NCBI RefSeq assembly: GCF_900113055.1
Contig: NZ_FONZ01000003.1
Span: 428,638-492,637 of the forward strand
Length of the DNA stretch: 64,000 nucleotides
Direction: 5' to 3'
Source of the DNA: Flavimobilis marinus
GTDB lineage: Bacteria; Actinomycetota; Actinomycetes; Actinomycetales; Cellulomonadaceae
The notes below the pieces were generated by a model. It was not told where the DNA came from, searched no databases, and was given only the letters and a program-made list of their open reading frames with translations. Both the position numbers and the translations under genes were made by a program. How positions within the stretch are numbered: the first letter of the stretch is position 1; each line of letters starts with the position of its first letter. Positions 25,469 through 36,484 of the stretch are shown piece by piece.

Positions 25469-26410
25469 TCAGAGAGCGAGATCCCGCCCCGTCAGGCGAC
25501 GGAACGCCTCGAGATAGCGCTCGCGTGTCGCGGCAACCACGTGCTCCGGCAGCGGCGGTGGCGGCTCATCCCCGCCGCGGTCCCACCCGGACTCGGGCGA
25601 GACGAGCCAGTCGCGCACGTGCTGCTTGTCGAAGCTCGGCTGGGCGCGACCCGGCTCCCAGAGCTCGGCGTCCCAGAACCGCGAGGAGTCCGGCGTCAGG
25701 ACCTCGTCCCCCAGCACGGTGGCACCCGTGACCGGGTCCAGGCCGAGCTCGAGCTTGGTGTCGGCGAGCAGCACCCCGCGCTCGGCCGCCAGGCTGGCCG
25801 CGCGGGCGTACACCGCGAGGGTCAGGTCGCGCAGGCGCTCCGCGTTCTCAGTCCCGATCTGCTGCGCGACGACGTCGAGGCTCACGTTCTCGTCGTGGTC
25901 GCCCACCGCTGCCTTGGTCGCCGGGGTGAAGATCGGCTCGGGCAGCCGGGAGCCGTCCTCGAGGCCGGCCGGCAGCGGCACGCCGCACACCGTGCTGCTC
26001 GCGCGGTACTCCACGAGACCGGAGCCGGTGAGGTAGCCGCGAGCAACGCACTCCACGGGGAACATGTCGAGGCGCCGGCACACCATCGCGCGGCCGGCGA
26101 CGGCCGCCGGGACGAGCCCGTCGCCCGCCACGACGGAGGTCTGCGCGGTCACGACGTGGTTCTCCACCAGGTCGGCGAGCTGGGCGAACCACCACAGGCT
26201 CAGCTGCGTCAGCACGACGCCCTTGTCCGGGATCGGGGTGGCCAGGACGTGGTCGTAGGCGCTGATCCGGTCGCTCGCGACGACCAGCACGACGTCGCCC
26301 GCCGGGTGCTGGCCGGCCGGCTCGTACAGGTCCCGCACCTTGCCCGAGTAGACGTGCCGCCAGCCCGGCAGGTCACGCCCGGTGACGCCCAGGCCGCCGA
26401 TCGAGGCCAT
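25469..26410 (-). CDS. purC: Phosphoribosylaminoimidazole-succinocarboxamide synthase
   Basis: A 313-residue SAICAR synthetase (step 8 of purine synthesis, joins aspartate to CAIR with ATP). Motifs are YSGKVRDLYEP, VASDRISAYDHVLATPIPDKG, ECVARGYLTGSG, LADTKLELGLD and DEVLTPDSSRFWDAE. The length fits the family's 300-residue type. GGAGG lies 6 bases before ATG 26410, which is 1 bp after the purD stop, so purD and purC form an operon. Confidence 0.96.
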   Translation of the reverse strand: MASIGGLGVTGRDLPGWRHVYSGKVRDLYEPAGQHPAGDVVLVVASDRISAYDHVLATPIPDKGVVLTQLSLWWFAQLADLVENHVVTAQTSVVAGDGLVPAAVAGRAMVCRRLDMFPVECVARGYLTGSGLVEYRASSTVCGVPLPAGLEDGSRLPEPIFTPATKAAVGDHDENVSLDVVAQQIGTENAERLRDLTLAVYARAASLAAERGVLLADTKLELGLDPVTGATVLGDEVLTPDSSRFWDAELWEPGRAQPSFDKQHVRDWLVSPESGWDRGGDEPPPPLPEHVVAATRERYLEAFRRLTGRDLAL

Positions 26411-26411
26411 C

Positions 26412-27683
26412 TCAGGCCTCCTCGGCGACGCGCGCGGCGATGTCGGTGCGGTGGTGCGATCCCGGCAACCCGATCGCGTCCACGCCGCGGTAGGCACGAG
26501 CGCGCGCCTCCGCGAGGCTGCCACCGGTCGCGACCACCGACAGCACCCGACCTCCGCTGCTGACCAGGGCGCCGTCGTCGGACACTGCCGTCCCGGCGTG
26601 CAGGACGTGCACGCCCTCGAGGGCGTTTGCGTCCTCGGTCCCGGTGATGGGCTCGCCCGAGCGCACAGCCCCCGGGTAGCCGTGCGACGCGACGACCACC
26701 GTGACCGCGGCGTCCTCGCTCCAGCGCAGCCGCGGCAGGTCCGCGAGCGCACCGGTCGCCGCGGCGCGCAGGAGGGTCGACAACGGGCTCGCGAGGCGCG
26801 AGAGCACCACCTGGGTCTCCGGGTCGCCGAACCGCGCGTTGAACTCGATGACGCGCAGGCCGCGCGACGTGAGCGCGAGCCCGACGTACAGGACCCCCGC
26901 GAACGGCGTCCCCCGGTGCGCCATCTCGGCGATCGTGGGACGCGCGACGCGGTCCAGGACGTCCGCCGTCAGCGACTCGGGTGCCCACGGCAGGGGCGAG
27001 TACGCCCCCATGCCGCCGGTGTTGGGGCCGGCGTCGCCGTCGAGGGCGCGCTTGAAGTCCTGCGCCGGCGCGAGGGCCACGACGTCGGTCCCGTCGCTCA
27101 CGCAGAACAGCGAGATCTCCGGTCCGTCGAGGAACTCCTCGACCACGACCTGCCCCGCGCCCTCAGGGTTGGCCAGGCAGGTACGCGCGTGCTCGAGCGC
27201 CTCGAGACGGTCGCTCGTCACGACGACGCCCTTGCCCGCCGCGAGGCCGTCGTCCTTGATCACGTAGGGCGGACCGAACGCGTCGACCGCCGCAGCGACC
27301 TCGTCCACGCGCGTGCACACGTGCGCCATGGCCGTGGGGACGGACGCGCTCGCCATGACGTCCTTGGCGAAGGCCTTGGAGCCCTCGAGCGCCGCAGCCG
27401 CCGCGCTCGGCCCGAAGGCCGGGATGCCCACCATGCGCACGGCGTCGGCGACGCCGGCCACGAGCGGGGCCTCGGGCCCGACGACGACCAGGTCCACGGC
27501 AAGCTGCTGCGCCAGCGCGGCGACGGCGACTCCGTCGGTCGCCTCCAGCCGGTGCAGCTGCGCGAGCTCCCCGATCCCCGGGTTCCCCGGGGCGGCATGG
27601 AGCTCGTGGGAGTCGCTCTCCTGGGCCAGGCGGTGGACGATCGCGTGCTCGCGCGCCCCGGAACCGATGACGAGGATCTTCAC
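26412..27683 (-). CDS. purD: Phosphoribosylamine-glycine ligase (GAR synthetase)
   Basis: A 423-residue ATP-grasp enzyme (step 2 of purine synthesis). The N-terminal domain starts [33 protein letters not shown] follows, and the ATP-grasp part has [37 protein letters not shown] and [15 protein letters not shown]. The start is GTG 27683. It heads the purD-purC unit. A possible promoter lies in the 140 bp shared with the divergent secreted-protein gene. Confidence 0.96.
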   Translation of the reverse strand: MKILVIGSGAREHAIVHRLAQESDSHELHAAPGNPGIGELAQLHRLEATDGVAVAALAQQLAVDLVVVGPEAPLVAGVADAVRMVGIPAFGPSAAAAALEGSKAFAKDVMASASVPTAMAHVCTRVDEVAAAVDAFGPPYVIKDDGLAAGKGVVVTSDRLEALEHARTCLANPEGAGQVVVEEFLDGPEISLFCVSDGTDVVALAPAQDFKRALDGDAGPNTGGMGAYSPLPWAPESLTADVLDRVARPTIAEMAHRGTPFAGVLYVGLALTSRGLRVIEFNARFGDPETQVVLSRLASPLSTLLRAAATGALADLPRLRWSEDAAVTVVVASHGYPGAVRSGEPITGTEDANALEGVHVLHAGTAVSDDGALVSSGGRVLSVVATGGSLAEARARAYRGVDAIGLPGSHHRTDIAARVAEEA

Positions 27684-27823
27684 GGCCCCGAGTCTACGGA
27701 CGCGCGCGGCGCGGCGGGCGGCACGTCTCACCCCGCGCAGGCCTGTCGGAATGTCGGGATCGTCGACTACCGTCGTGCTCAGCCGTGACGACCACGACCG
27801 GCACCACCCTCGAGGGGAACCGC

Positions 27824-28663
27824 ATGACCACCCACGCCCGCGCGCCCCGAGCGTTCCTGACGCTCGCGACCGCCCTCGCTCTCGTCGCCAGCCCCGCCGC
27901 CGTGGCCAGCGCCGCCGCGGTGCCCGTGGCCGCGACGACCGTGTCCACCACAGCCGCACCGACGGCACTGCCCGGAGCGGTCGTGACCGCGAAGAAGAAG
28001 GCCGCGCCCCGCTACCAGACCAAGGTCCGGACGGTCGTCTACACCAAGGCCAGCGGCTCCAAGAAGCGCGCAACCATCCCGGCCGACTACACCGTCAAGG
28101 CCGTGAGCGCGAAGAAGAAGAACAGCCGCATCCAGGTGGTGTACAAGGGCAAGCGCGGCTGGGTGAAGGCCTCGAAGATCTCCAGGGTCTCGAGCTCGAC
28201 CAAGCTCGGCAAGATGTCCTGGGCGGGTTCGGCCAAGAAGAACATCAAGCGCTGGTGCAAGGGCGTCCCAGTCAAGGTCAACAAGGTGGACCGCAACTAC
28301 GCCTCCGCGTGGAGCGACGGCTCGCGCGAGCTGATCGAACTGTCCCGCGTCGCGTTCGGCGAGAAGCTGGATCCCAACCATCCGCTCGCCGTCGCGACCC
28401 AGTACCACGAGTGCGGGCACATCCTGCAGTACCGCGCGTACGGCTACGACTTCGTCGCGCTGCGCAAGGCGATGGACAAGGTGTATCCCAAGGGCGAGCA
28501 CCCGGGGATCGAGCACATGGCGGACTGCATCTCCGACGTGATGGGCGCCAAGCGCTACGGCAGTCTCGGCCAGGGCCGTACGTACTACGCCGGCTACGGC
28601 GGCGACTGCTCGAAGAAGCAGCTCAAGGCCGCCAAGCGGATCATCGCGGGAAAGCGCCTCTGA
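27824..28663 (+). CDS. Secreted SH3-like/HExxH putative metallopeptidase
   Basis: A 279-residue exported protein that I cannot assign to a named family. A signal peptide (about 1-32, cut near ASA-AA) is followed by a Lys-rich region. An SH3b-like stretch runs about 65-122 ([11 protein letters not shown] ... [16 protein letters not shown]). The C-terminal domain has [10 protein letters not shown] at 194-203, a zinc-binding HExxH helix, and [14 protein letters not shown] at 228-241, where E230 and D234 resemble the third-ligand ExxAD pattern of gluzincins. Cysteines at 145, 197, 235 and 262 could form disulfides. ATG 27824 follows GAGGGG; GTG 27785 is a weaker start. A cell-wall-bound protease or wall-modifying role is inference. 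Confidence 0.75.
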   Translation: MTTHARAPRAFLTLATALALVASPAAVASAAAVPVAATTVSTTAAPTALPGAVVTAKKKAAPRYQTKVRTVVYTKASGSKKRATIPADYTVKAVSAKKKNSRIQVVYKGKRGWVKASKISRVSSSTKLGKMSWAGSAKKNIKRWCKGVPVKVNKVDRNYASAWSDGSRELIELSRVAFGEKLDPNHPLAVATQYHECGHILQYRAYGYDFVALRKAMDKVYPKGEHPGIEHMADCISDVMGAKRYGSLGQGRTYYAGYGGDCSKKQLKAAKRIIAGKRL

Positions 28664-28675
28664 CCGAGGCGTCCC

Positions 28676-28745
28676 CGCAACGACGACGCTCCCCGCACCT
28701 GCGGCCGGTAGAACCGGCCCGGGTACGGGGAGCGTCGTCGTTGCG
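28676..28745. terminator. Bidirectional terminator between secreted HExxH gene and purA
   Basis: A perfect 19-bp inverted repeat (28676-28694 with 28727-28745) encloses a smaller hairpin (GGCCGGT-AGA-ACCGGCC). It separates convergent genes and is among the longest stems in the window. Confidence 0.8.
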
Positions 28746-28757
28746 CGAGCGGGGCGC

Positions 28758-30047
<1,290 letters not shown>

Positions 30048-30183
30048 TCACCACTTCCTGGCTACCAACGACGGGGTGCTGGCGCTGGCATCAGCGCGCA
30101 CCGGGCCGGGCGGCAGCAACCCGGGTTCCCGGGCGAGTCTACCGGTTGACCGGTTCTTGACCATCCCCCGCCCCTCCATCAGT

Positions 30184-30225
30184 TTTCCGCCGGGAATCAC
30201 GCGCGCCGTGAGACTTCCGGCGGAA
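30184..30225. terminator. Hairpin in the DUF3151-purA gap
   Basis: TTCCGCCGG (30184-30192) pairs with CCGGCGGAA (30217-30225), with an inner TCACG/CGTGA pair, just downstream of the DUF3151 gene on the minus strand. It probably ends that transcript before the purA promoter region. Confidence 0.55.
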
Positions 30226-30239
30226 GACCAGCTGGGGGG

Positions 30240-30677
30240 TCAGTCGCGGAGCGTCGCGACGCTCTCCGGCGTCGTGCCCGAGCCGGCGAGGAACTCCTGG
30301 CAGCGTGCGGCCTCGTCGGACTCGCCGATCGCTGCGGCGGCCTCGGCCAGCGCGAGCAGCGCCCGCAGGAAGCCCTGGTTGGTCGGGTGGTCCGCAGGGA
30401 TCTCGCCCGCGCCGCGCCAGCCGGCCTTGCGGAGCGCGTCCAGACCGCGGTGGTACCCGGTGCGGGCGTACGCGTACGCCGTCACGGGAGCCTCGGGCAG
30501 GGCCGCCTCGGCAAGCACCGCCCACGCGAGGCTCGACGCCGGGAGGTCTCGCGCGACGTCGTCGGCGGCCTCCCCCGCAGCCAGTCGCTCGCGCGCGGCG
30601 GTGTCGGGGTGCTCAGCGGGCAGCCGGACGGCGAGCGGGCCGAGCTGGATGTTCTCAGGGCGAGGTCGGTGTGCCAT
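30240..30677 (-). CDS. DUF3151 family protein
   Basis: A 145-residue cytoplasmic protein of the actinobacterial DUF3151 family, with no known biochemical role. Recognisable features are ENIQLGPLAVRLPAEHPD, SSLAWAVLAEAALPE, YAYARTGYHRGLDALRKAGWRG, NQGFLRALLALA and CQEFLAGSG. ATG 30677 is chosen at the conserved N-terminus (HRPRPENIQ); a longer frame adds 30 unconserved residues. It lies between purA and fbaA, a neighbourhood commonly seen in actinobacteria. Confidence 0.85.
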   Translation of the reverse strand: MAHRPRPENIQLGPLAVRLPAEHPDTAARERLAAGEAADDVARDLPASSLAWAVLAEAALPEAPVTAYAYARTGYHRGLDALRKAGWRGAGEIPADHPTNQGFLRALLALAEAAAAIGESDEAARCQEFLAGSGTTPESVATLRD

Positions 30678-30782
30678 CCGGCCATTGTGCCCCGCCCTCG
30701 GGTGCGGGGCGCCCGGGGCGCGACTACAGTGCTGGGGACCCGTCGGGGCGAGCAGGGGCGCCGCCATCGTAAGGACCGCAGC

Positions 30783-31115
30783 ATGATCGAGATCTCCACC
30801 TCACCCGCGACGACCACGCTCGTGATCGCAGGTGACCTCGATCTCGCCGCCCGCGAGCAGTTCCCCGAGATCACCGCGCGCGTCGTCGGGCTGCGCCGTC
30901 AGCTCCTCGTCCTCGACATGTGCCGGGTGACGTTCATGGACTCCACGGGCGCCGCGTTCATCATCTCGCTGGCCGACGCGGGCCGTCGCCGCGGCGGCGC
31001 GACGGTGCTGCGAGGCTGCGACGACCGCGACCTGTTCGTGCTCGAGGTCTGCGGCGCGCTCGACCTGTTCCGGATCGACGGCGAGCACGCCTGCGCGGTC
31101 GACGTCGCCTCCTGA
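30783..31115 (+). CDS. STAS-domain anti-anti-sigma factor (upstream copy)
   Basis: A 110-residue single STAS domain of the SpoIIAA/RsbV type. The phosphorylatable serine is in VTFMDSTGAAF, and VIAGDLDLAAREQF is the usual N-terminal element. The unphosphorylated form would bind and remove an anti-sigma kinase. AAGGA precedes the ATG, and a TACAGT -10-like element lies at 30725-30730. It is convergent with the PAS-GAF-SpoIIE gene, 10 bp apart, which carries the matching phosphatase and kinase-like modules. Confidence 0.88.
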   Translation: MIEISTSPATTTLVIAGDLDLAAREQFPEITARVVGLRRQLLVLDMCRVTFMDSTGAAFIISLADAGRRRGGATVLRGCDDRDLFVLEVCGALDLFRIDGEHACAVDVAS

Positions 31116-31125
31116 GCGCGGCGGC

Positions 31126-33225
31126 TCAGGTGCGCAGCTTCGCCCAGACGATCTTGCCCTCGCCGCTCGGGCGCCAGCCCCAGTCCGCCAGCCGCTCGAT
31201 GATCTGCACGCCGTAGCCTCCGACGCCGTTCGCGTGACCCTCGGTGATGACGGGCGGCGCCGGGTTGGCGTCCTCGACCTCGATCCGCAGCCCGTCGCCC
31301 GTGTCGAACAGGCGCAGCGCCACGTGACCCCAGCCGTGGAGCACGGCGTTCGCGACCAGCTCGGAGACCACGAGCTCGGCGTTCGCGACGTTGCCCAGGT
31401 CCCACGCGTCGCACGTCCGCAGGACCGAGTGCCGCGCCCGGCCGATCGACGCGGCCTCGCTCGGCAGCACCCAGCGCCGCCGGCGCGGGCTCGAGCCCGG
31501 CCGCATGACGCCCCCGGGCGCGTCGGGCACGCGCAGGATGACGACCGCGACGTCGTCCTCAGGCTCCTCGGCGAGGGTCGCGAGAAGCTCCTCGCCGACG
31601 CCCGCGGCGTCGGGCGCGGTGATGGACTCGGCGACGGCGACGAGCGCCCCCAGACCGGCCCGCAACGACCGGTCGCGCCGCTCGATCAGGCCGTCGGTGT
31701 AGAGCACGACGACGTCGCCCGGACGCAGGTCCACCTGTCCGGCCGAACGCGGACGCTCGCCGAAGCCGATCAGCGAGCCGCCGGCGTCGCCCAGCTGCGT
31801 GACGACGCCGTCGCGCAGCAGCAGCGGCGGGAGGTGCCCGGCCCGCGAGTACTCGAACGTCCAGGTGTCCTCGACGCACGTCATGGTGGCGTAGACCAGG
31901 CTCGCCGCGCGCGGGATGCGCATCCCGCGCACCAGGCGGTCCACGCGGTCGAGCACGATCGCAGGCTCCGTGAGCTCGAACGCGTACGACCGGACCACCG
32001 AGCGCAGCTGGCCCATGGCGGCCGCCGCCTCGACGTCGTGCCCGACGACGTCCCCGATCACGACGCCGGCGACGCCCGCGCGGATCTGGAGGATGTCGTA
32101 CCAGTCCCCGCCGACCTGGGCATGGCCCGAGTTGGGCGAGTAGTAGGTCCAGAGGTCGAGCCCCGGGATGTCCGCCTGCTCGGGGAGCATGGCCCGCTGC
32201 AGCGAGTCCGCGAGCTGGTGCTCCCGGGCGTACAGCCGCACGTTCTCGATCGCCATGCCCACGCGACGCACGACGACGTTCAGCAGCGGGGCGTCGTCGT
32301 CGAGGTCACGCAGGGTCTGGCCGTCCGACGGCGCGACCACGAGCAGCCCGAGGATGCGTCGGGCGCCGGGGATCGCGAGGACCGCGACGCGGGAAGGGTC
32401 GATGGCGAGCTCGGGGTTCTCGGCGAGCACCTGCTCCTGAAGGTGGGCGGAGACGCTCGCGTCCGGGTAGGTGCGACGCAGGTCGAGCGCGACGGAGCCC
32501 TCGCGCGACCCGGTGAGGAGCTGGGCCACCTCGTCCGGCTCGGTCTCGGACGATCTGGGAGGCGTTCCCGGGGGGCGGGTCACCGCGCCGGTCGAGATCC
32601 CGTGCACGAGCCGCAGGCCGTCGTCGACCAGGGCGAACCCCGCCCAGCGCGCGACGCTCCGCACGAGCAGCGCCGCGACGTCGGCCAGCACCGCAGGGTG
32701 CTCCGCGTCCGCCAGGATGTCCGAGACCTGCGACAGCATCGCGAGGCCGTTGCGAGCGTGGCGCTCGGTGGCGATCGACTCGAGCTGGGAGACGTCGCGC
32801 GCGACGTCGTCCGTCTTGTCCGTGAACACGGCCACCCAGCGCTCGACACCCTCCGCGTCGTCCTCGGGCAGCCTGCTCACCGTGAGGCGCAGCCACAGGG
32901 AGCCGCCGTCGGGCCGCGCGAACGGCAACGTCACGTCGACCTTGGTCCCCGAGCTCACCGAGTCCGCGAGGTCGAGCATCGCCGACTCGCTCCAGTTCTC
33001 CCGGAAGAAGTCCCGCGGCGCCCGGCCCACGACCGCGCGCTGCGGATACCCGGTCATCGCGACGAACTCGTCGTTGACCCAGTCGATCGAGTACAGGTGC
33101 CCCGAGCGGCGCAGCAACGCCATCGCGGTCCCCGCGTGCTGCATGGCGGTCGCCAGGAGATCGACGCCGACCGGCGTCGGCGGCGTGCGCAGGGCGAGGT
33201 GCTCGCGCTGCCCCCGCTGGTCCAT
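31126..33225 (-). CDS. PAS-GAF-SpoIIE phosphatase with C-terminal HATPase domain
   Basis: A 699-residue cytoplasmic signalling protein. Domains in order: PAS (about 20-135, WVNDEFVAMTGYPQRAVVGR), GAF (about 160-330), PP2C/SpoIIE phosphatase (about 350-565, with GGDWYDIL near 372, GDVVGHDVEAAAAMGQLR, LYTDGLIERRDRSL and DDVAVVILRV), and an RsbW-like HATPase (about 590-695, ELVVSELVANAVLHGWG and GGYGVQIIERLADWGWR). It could both dephosphorylate STAS antagonists and phosphorylate or bind them. GGGAGG is 7 bases before ATG 33225. STAS genes flank it on both sides; no sigma factor gene is nearby. Confidence 0.93.
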   Translation of the reverse strand: MDQRGQREHLALRTPPTPVGVDLLATAMQHAGTAMALLRRSGHLYSIDWVNDEFVAMTGYPQRAVVGRAPRDFFRENWSESAMLDLADSVSSGTKVDVTLPFARPDGGSLWLRLTVSRLPEDDAEGVERWVAVFTDKTDDVARDVSQLESIATERHARNGLAMLSQVSDILADAEHPAVLADVAALLVRSVARWAGFALVDDGLRLVHGISTGAVTRPPGTPPRSSETEPDEVAQLLTGSREGSVALDLRRTYPDASVSAHLQEQVLAENPELAIDPSRVAVLAIPGARRILGLLVVAPSDGQTLRDLDDDAPLLNVVVRRVGMAIENVRLYAREHQLADSLQRAMLPEQADIPGLDLWTYYSPNSGHAQVGGDWYDILQIRAGVAGVVIGDVVGHDVEAAAAMGQLRSVVRSYAFELTEPAIVLDRVDRLVRGMRIPRAASLVYATMTCVEDTWTFEYSRAGHLPPLLLRDGVVTQLGDAGGSLIGFGERPRSAGQVDLRPGDVVVLYTDGLIERRDRSLRAGLGALVAVAESITAPDAAGVGEELLATLAEEPEDDVAVVILRVPDAPGGVMRPGSSPRRRRWVLPSEAASIGRARHSVLRTCDAWDLGNVANAELVVSELVANAVLHGWGHVALRLFDTGDGLRIEVEDANPAPPVITEGHANGVGGYGVQIIERLADWGWRPSGEGKIVWAKLRT

Positions 33226-33388
33226 CGTCTCGCCTCCCGCTCGACGCGCCCGCGAGACGCGTGGAGATATTTGCGGTTTCTGCTCGTCCTGAAAGATAGT
33301 GTCCTCAGTGAAGCATGGCGCACGACGCATCTACACGCCGCGACGTGCGGATCACCGCACGACGACGCAACGATGGAAAGGGAGCACC

Positions 33389-33844
33389 GTGCACGACGCG
33401 AACCCTCCTGCCCCCCACGACACCCTCGGGTCCGGGGCAGCTCCTGCGGGCTCCGTGCCGCACGCCGCCGAGCCCAGCGAGCCCGGGAGCGTCCACGTGA
33501 TCGTCGGTGCTGCCTGGACCCGCATCGTGCTGTCCGGTGAGATCGACGCCAACCTCTCCGCCGACTTTAACGAGGCGATGACCGACGCGGAGGCCGCGGG
33601 CCTCCCGGTCGAGGTCGACGCGCACCACGTCACGTTCATGGACTCCTCGGGCGTCGCGTTCCTCGCGCGCCTGACGACGCGCTCCCCGCACCGCGTGCGG
33701 GTGCTGCGCGCGCCGGCCACCATGCGCTTCCTGCTCGACGTCACCCGCATCGGCGAGCTCCTGGACATCCTCGACGAGGACCCGGGCTTCGAGCTCGCCC
33801 CGATCGACGAGTTCACGATCGAGCGCCTGCCGCGCAACGAGTAG
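33389..33844 (+). CDS. STAS-domain anti-anti-sigma factor (downstream copy)
   Basis: A 151-residue protein with a disordered 40-residue Pro/Ala N-terminus and one STAS domain (about 45-140). The phospho-acceptor motif is VTFMDSSGVAF, and VLSGEIDANLSADF is the first strand. GTG 33389 follows AAAGGGAG. It is divergent from the PAS-GAF-SpoIIE gene across a 163-bp gap that is AT-richer than its surroundings (33265-33300), probably holding both promoters. It likely acts as substrate of that phosphatase. Confidence 0.88.
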   Translation: MHDANPPAPHDTLGSGAAPAGSVPHAAEPSEPGSVHVIVGAAWTRIVLSGEIDANLSADFNEAMTDAEAAGLPVEVDAHHVTFMDSSGVAFLARLTTRSPHRVRVLRAPATMRFLLDVTRIGELLDILDEDPGFELAPIDEFTIERLPRNE

Positions 33845-33865
33845 GCACCTCCGCCCGACGATGTC

Positions 33866-33897
33866 GAAGGCCCCCACGGTGATCCGTGGGGGCCTTC
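33866..33897. terminator. Bidirectional terminator downstream of the second STAS gene
   Basis: A perfect 14-bp stem, GAAGGCCCCCACGG (33866-33879) with 33884-33897, and a TGAT loop, between convergent STAS and fbaA genes. Confidence 0.8.
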
Positions 33898-33922
33898 GCC
33901 GTACCGGGACGTTCCGGCTGAG

Positions 33923-33946
33923 GGCCGGCCCCTCGCGGGGCCGGCC
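33923..33946 (-). terminator. Second hairpin, fbaA 3' end
   Basis: GGCCGGCCCC (33923-33932) pairs with 33937-33946 around TCGC, immediately after the fbaA stop. It probably terminates fbaA together with the 33866-33897 hairpin. Confidence 0.65.
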
Positions 33947-33956
33947 GGTCAGCTCG

Positions 33957-34976
<1,020 letters not shown>

Positions 34977-35027
34977 CGAATGACTCCTACAGGTGGTGTT
35001 TGCTGGGCACTATCAACATAAAGTCTG

Positions 35028-35744
35028 TCACGGATGCGTCTGGGCGGTTGGGCCGTTTGACCCGTGGGACACGTCCGCCGCCGGGAGGTCGGCGTGCTGC
35101 AGGACCCACGCGTGCATCGCCACGGCGGCCGCCGCGCCCGCGTTGATCGAGCGGGTTGAGCCGAACTGCGTGATGTGCAGGACGACGTCGCAGGCCTCCT
35201 GCGCCTCGGGTGTGAGGCCGCTGCTCTCCTGGCCGAGCAGCAGGACGCAGGCGCGCGGGAGCGCGCGGCCCTCGATCGCGAGCGATCCGGGCACGTTGTC
35301 GATGCCGACGATCGGCAGGTCGCGCTCCGCCGCCCACGCCGCGAGCGCCGTCACGTCCGGGTGGTGGTGCAGGTGCTGGTAGCGGTCGGTGACCATCGCT
35401 CCCCGCCGGTTCCAGCGGCGTCGGCCCACGACGTGCACGGCCGCGGCGGCGAACGCGTTGGCGGTCCGCACGACGGACCCGATGTTGAGGTCGTGGCCCC
35501 AGTTCTCGATCGCGACGTGGAACGTGTGCCGGCGCGTGTCGATGTCCGCGACGATCGCCTCGAGGCTCCAGTAGCGGTAGCGGTCCTCGACGTTGCGGCG
35601 GTCGCCGGCCGCGAGCAGCTCGGGGTCGAACCGGGGGTCGGCGACCCCCGCGGCCGTGCGCGGCCAGGCGTCCGGGCCACCGGGCCACGGGCCGACGCCG
35701 ACGACGGGCTGGTCGTCCGGCACGGGTGGATGGTCAGGGCTCAT
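35028..35744 (-). CDS. SpoU/TrmH-family RNA 2'-O-methyltransferase
   Basis: A 238-residue SPOUT-fold methyltransferase using SAM. Motif 1 is VAIENWGHDLNIGSVVRTANAF, motif 2 is VLLLGQESSGLTPEAQEACD, and motif 3 is HITQFGSTRSINAGAAAAVAMHAW, the trefoil-knot elements. The first 45 residues are Pro/Asp-rich. Target could be tRNA Gm18 or an rRNA ribose; not decidable here. ATG 35744 is divergent from the DedA gene across only 28 bp, so the two promoters overlap the start codons and both mRNAs may have very short leaders. Confidence 0.9.
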   Translation of the reverse strand: MSPDHPPVPDDQPVVGVGPWPGGPDAWPRTAAGVADPRFDPELLAAGDRRNVEDRYRYWSLEAIVADIDTRRHTFHVAIENWGHDLNIGSVVRTANAFAAAAVHVVGRRRWNRRGAMVTDRYQHLHHHPDVTALAAWAAERDLPIVGIDNVPGSLAIEGRALPRACVLLLGQESSGLTPEAQEACDVVLHITQFGSTRSINAGAAAAVAMHAWVLQHADLPAADVSHGSNGPTAQTHP

Positions 35745-35772
35745 CGCACCATTGTCGACGTAAGGTGGTGGG

Positions 35773-36480
35773 GTGCTGACCCTCGACGTCCTCCTGCCCG
35801 CTGGCGAGACCGTGACGGCTCTGGGGCCTGAGTGGCTGCAGGCGGACCGCCTGATCGACTCCTTCGGCACGTACGCGCTGATCGGGATCGTCCTGGTGGT
35901 CTTCATCGAGACCGGCCTGCTGTTCCCGTTCCTGCCCGGCGACTCCCTGCTGTTCACCGCGGGCATGCTCGTGGCGCAGGAGAGAATGGACTTCCCGCTC
36001 TGGCTGCTGTGCACGCTCTTGTTCGTCGCGGCGTTCACCGGGGACCAGGTCGCGTACTACATCGGCCACCGCGCCGGGCCCAAGATCTTCAACCGGCCGG
36101 ACTCGCGCTTCTTCAAGCGCAGCCACATCGAGCAGACGAACGCGTTCTTCGACAAGTACGGCGGCCGCACGATCATCCTCGCCCGGTTCGTGCCGTTCGT
36201 GCGCACGTACGCCCCCGTGGCCGCGGGCATCGGCCGGATGCCCTACCGGCACTTCGTGAGCTTCAACGTGATCGGCGCGCTGCTCTGGGGCGTCGGCGTC
36301 ACCATGCTGGGGTACTTCCTCGGCCAGTTCGACTTCGTGCACGACAACATCGAGACGATCCTCGTGCTGATCGTCCTGATCAGCGTGCTTCCCGTGATCA
36401 TCGAGGTCGGACGCGGCTGGCTCGCCAGCCGTCGCGCGGCCTCGGTCGCCCCGTCCCGCGAGCCTGACCCGGAGGTCTGA
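35773..36480 (+). CDS. DedA family membrane protein
   Basis: A 235-residue DedA/SNARE-associated membrane protein, a family that includes undecaprenyl-phosphate and phospholipid translocases. FIETGLLFPFLPGDSLLFTAG and GDQVAYYIGHRAG lead to the conserved re-entrant RFVPFVRTYAPVAAG and FNVIGALLWGVGVTMLGYFLG. About five membrane segments are seen. The GTG start follows TAAGGT 7 bases upstream, which could be a -10 of a leaderless transcript. A HAD hydrolase gene follows after 4 bp. Confidence 0.92.
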   Translation: MLTLDVLLPAGETVTALGPEWLQADRLIDSFGTYALIGIVLVVFIETGLLFPFLPGDSLLFTAGMLVAQERMDFPLWLLCTLLFVAAFTGDQVAYYIGHRAGPKIFNRPDSRFFKRSHIEQTNAFFDKYGGRTIILARFVPFVRTYAPVAAGIGRMPYRHFVSFNVIGALLWGVGVTMLGYFLGQFDFVHDNIETILVLIVLISVLPVIIEVGRGWLASRRAASVAPSREPDPEV

Positions 36481-36484
36481 CGCC

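Noticed and set aside
31234..33540. A 768-codon open frame on the plus strand
   Set aside because: It is the antisense shadow of the PAS-GAF-SpoIIE gene and would swallow the start of the second STAS gene.
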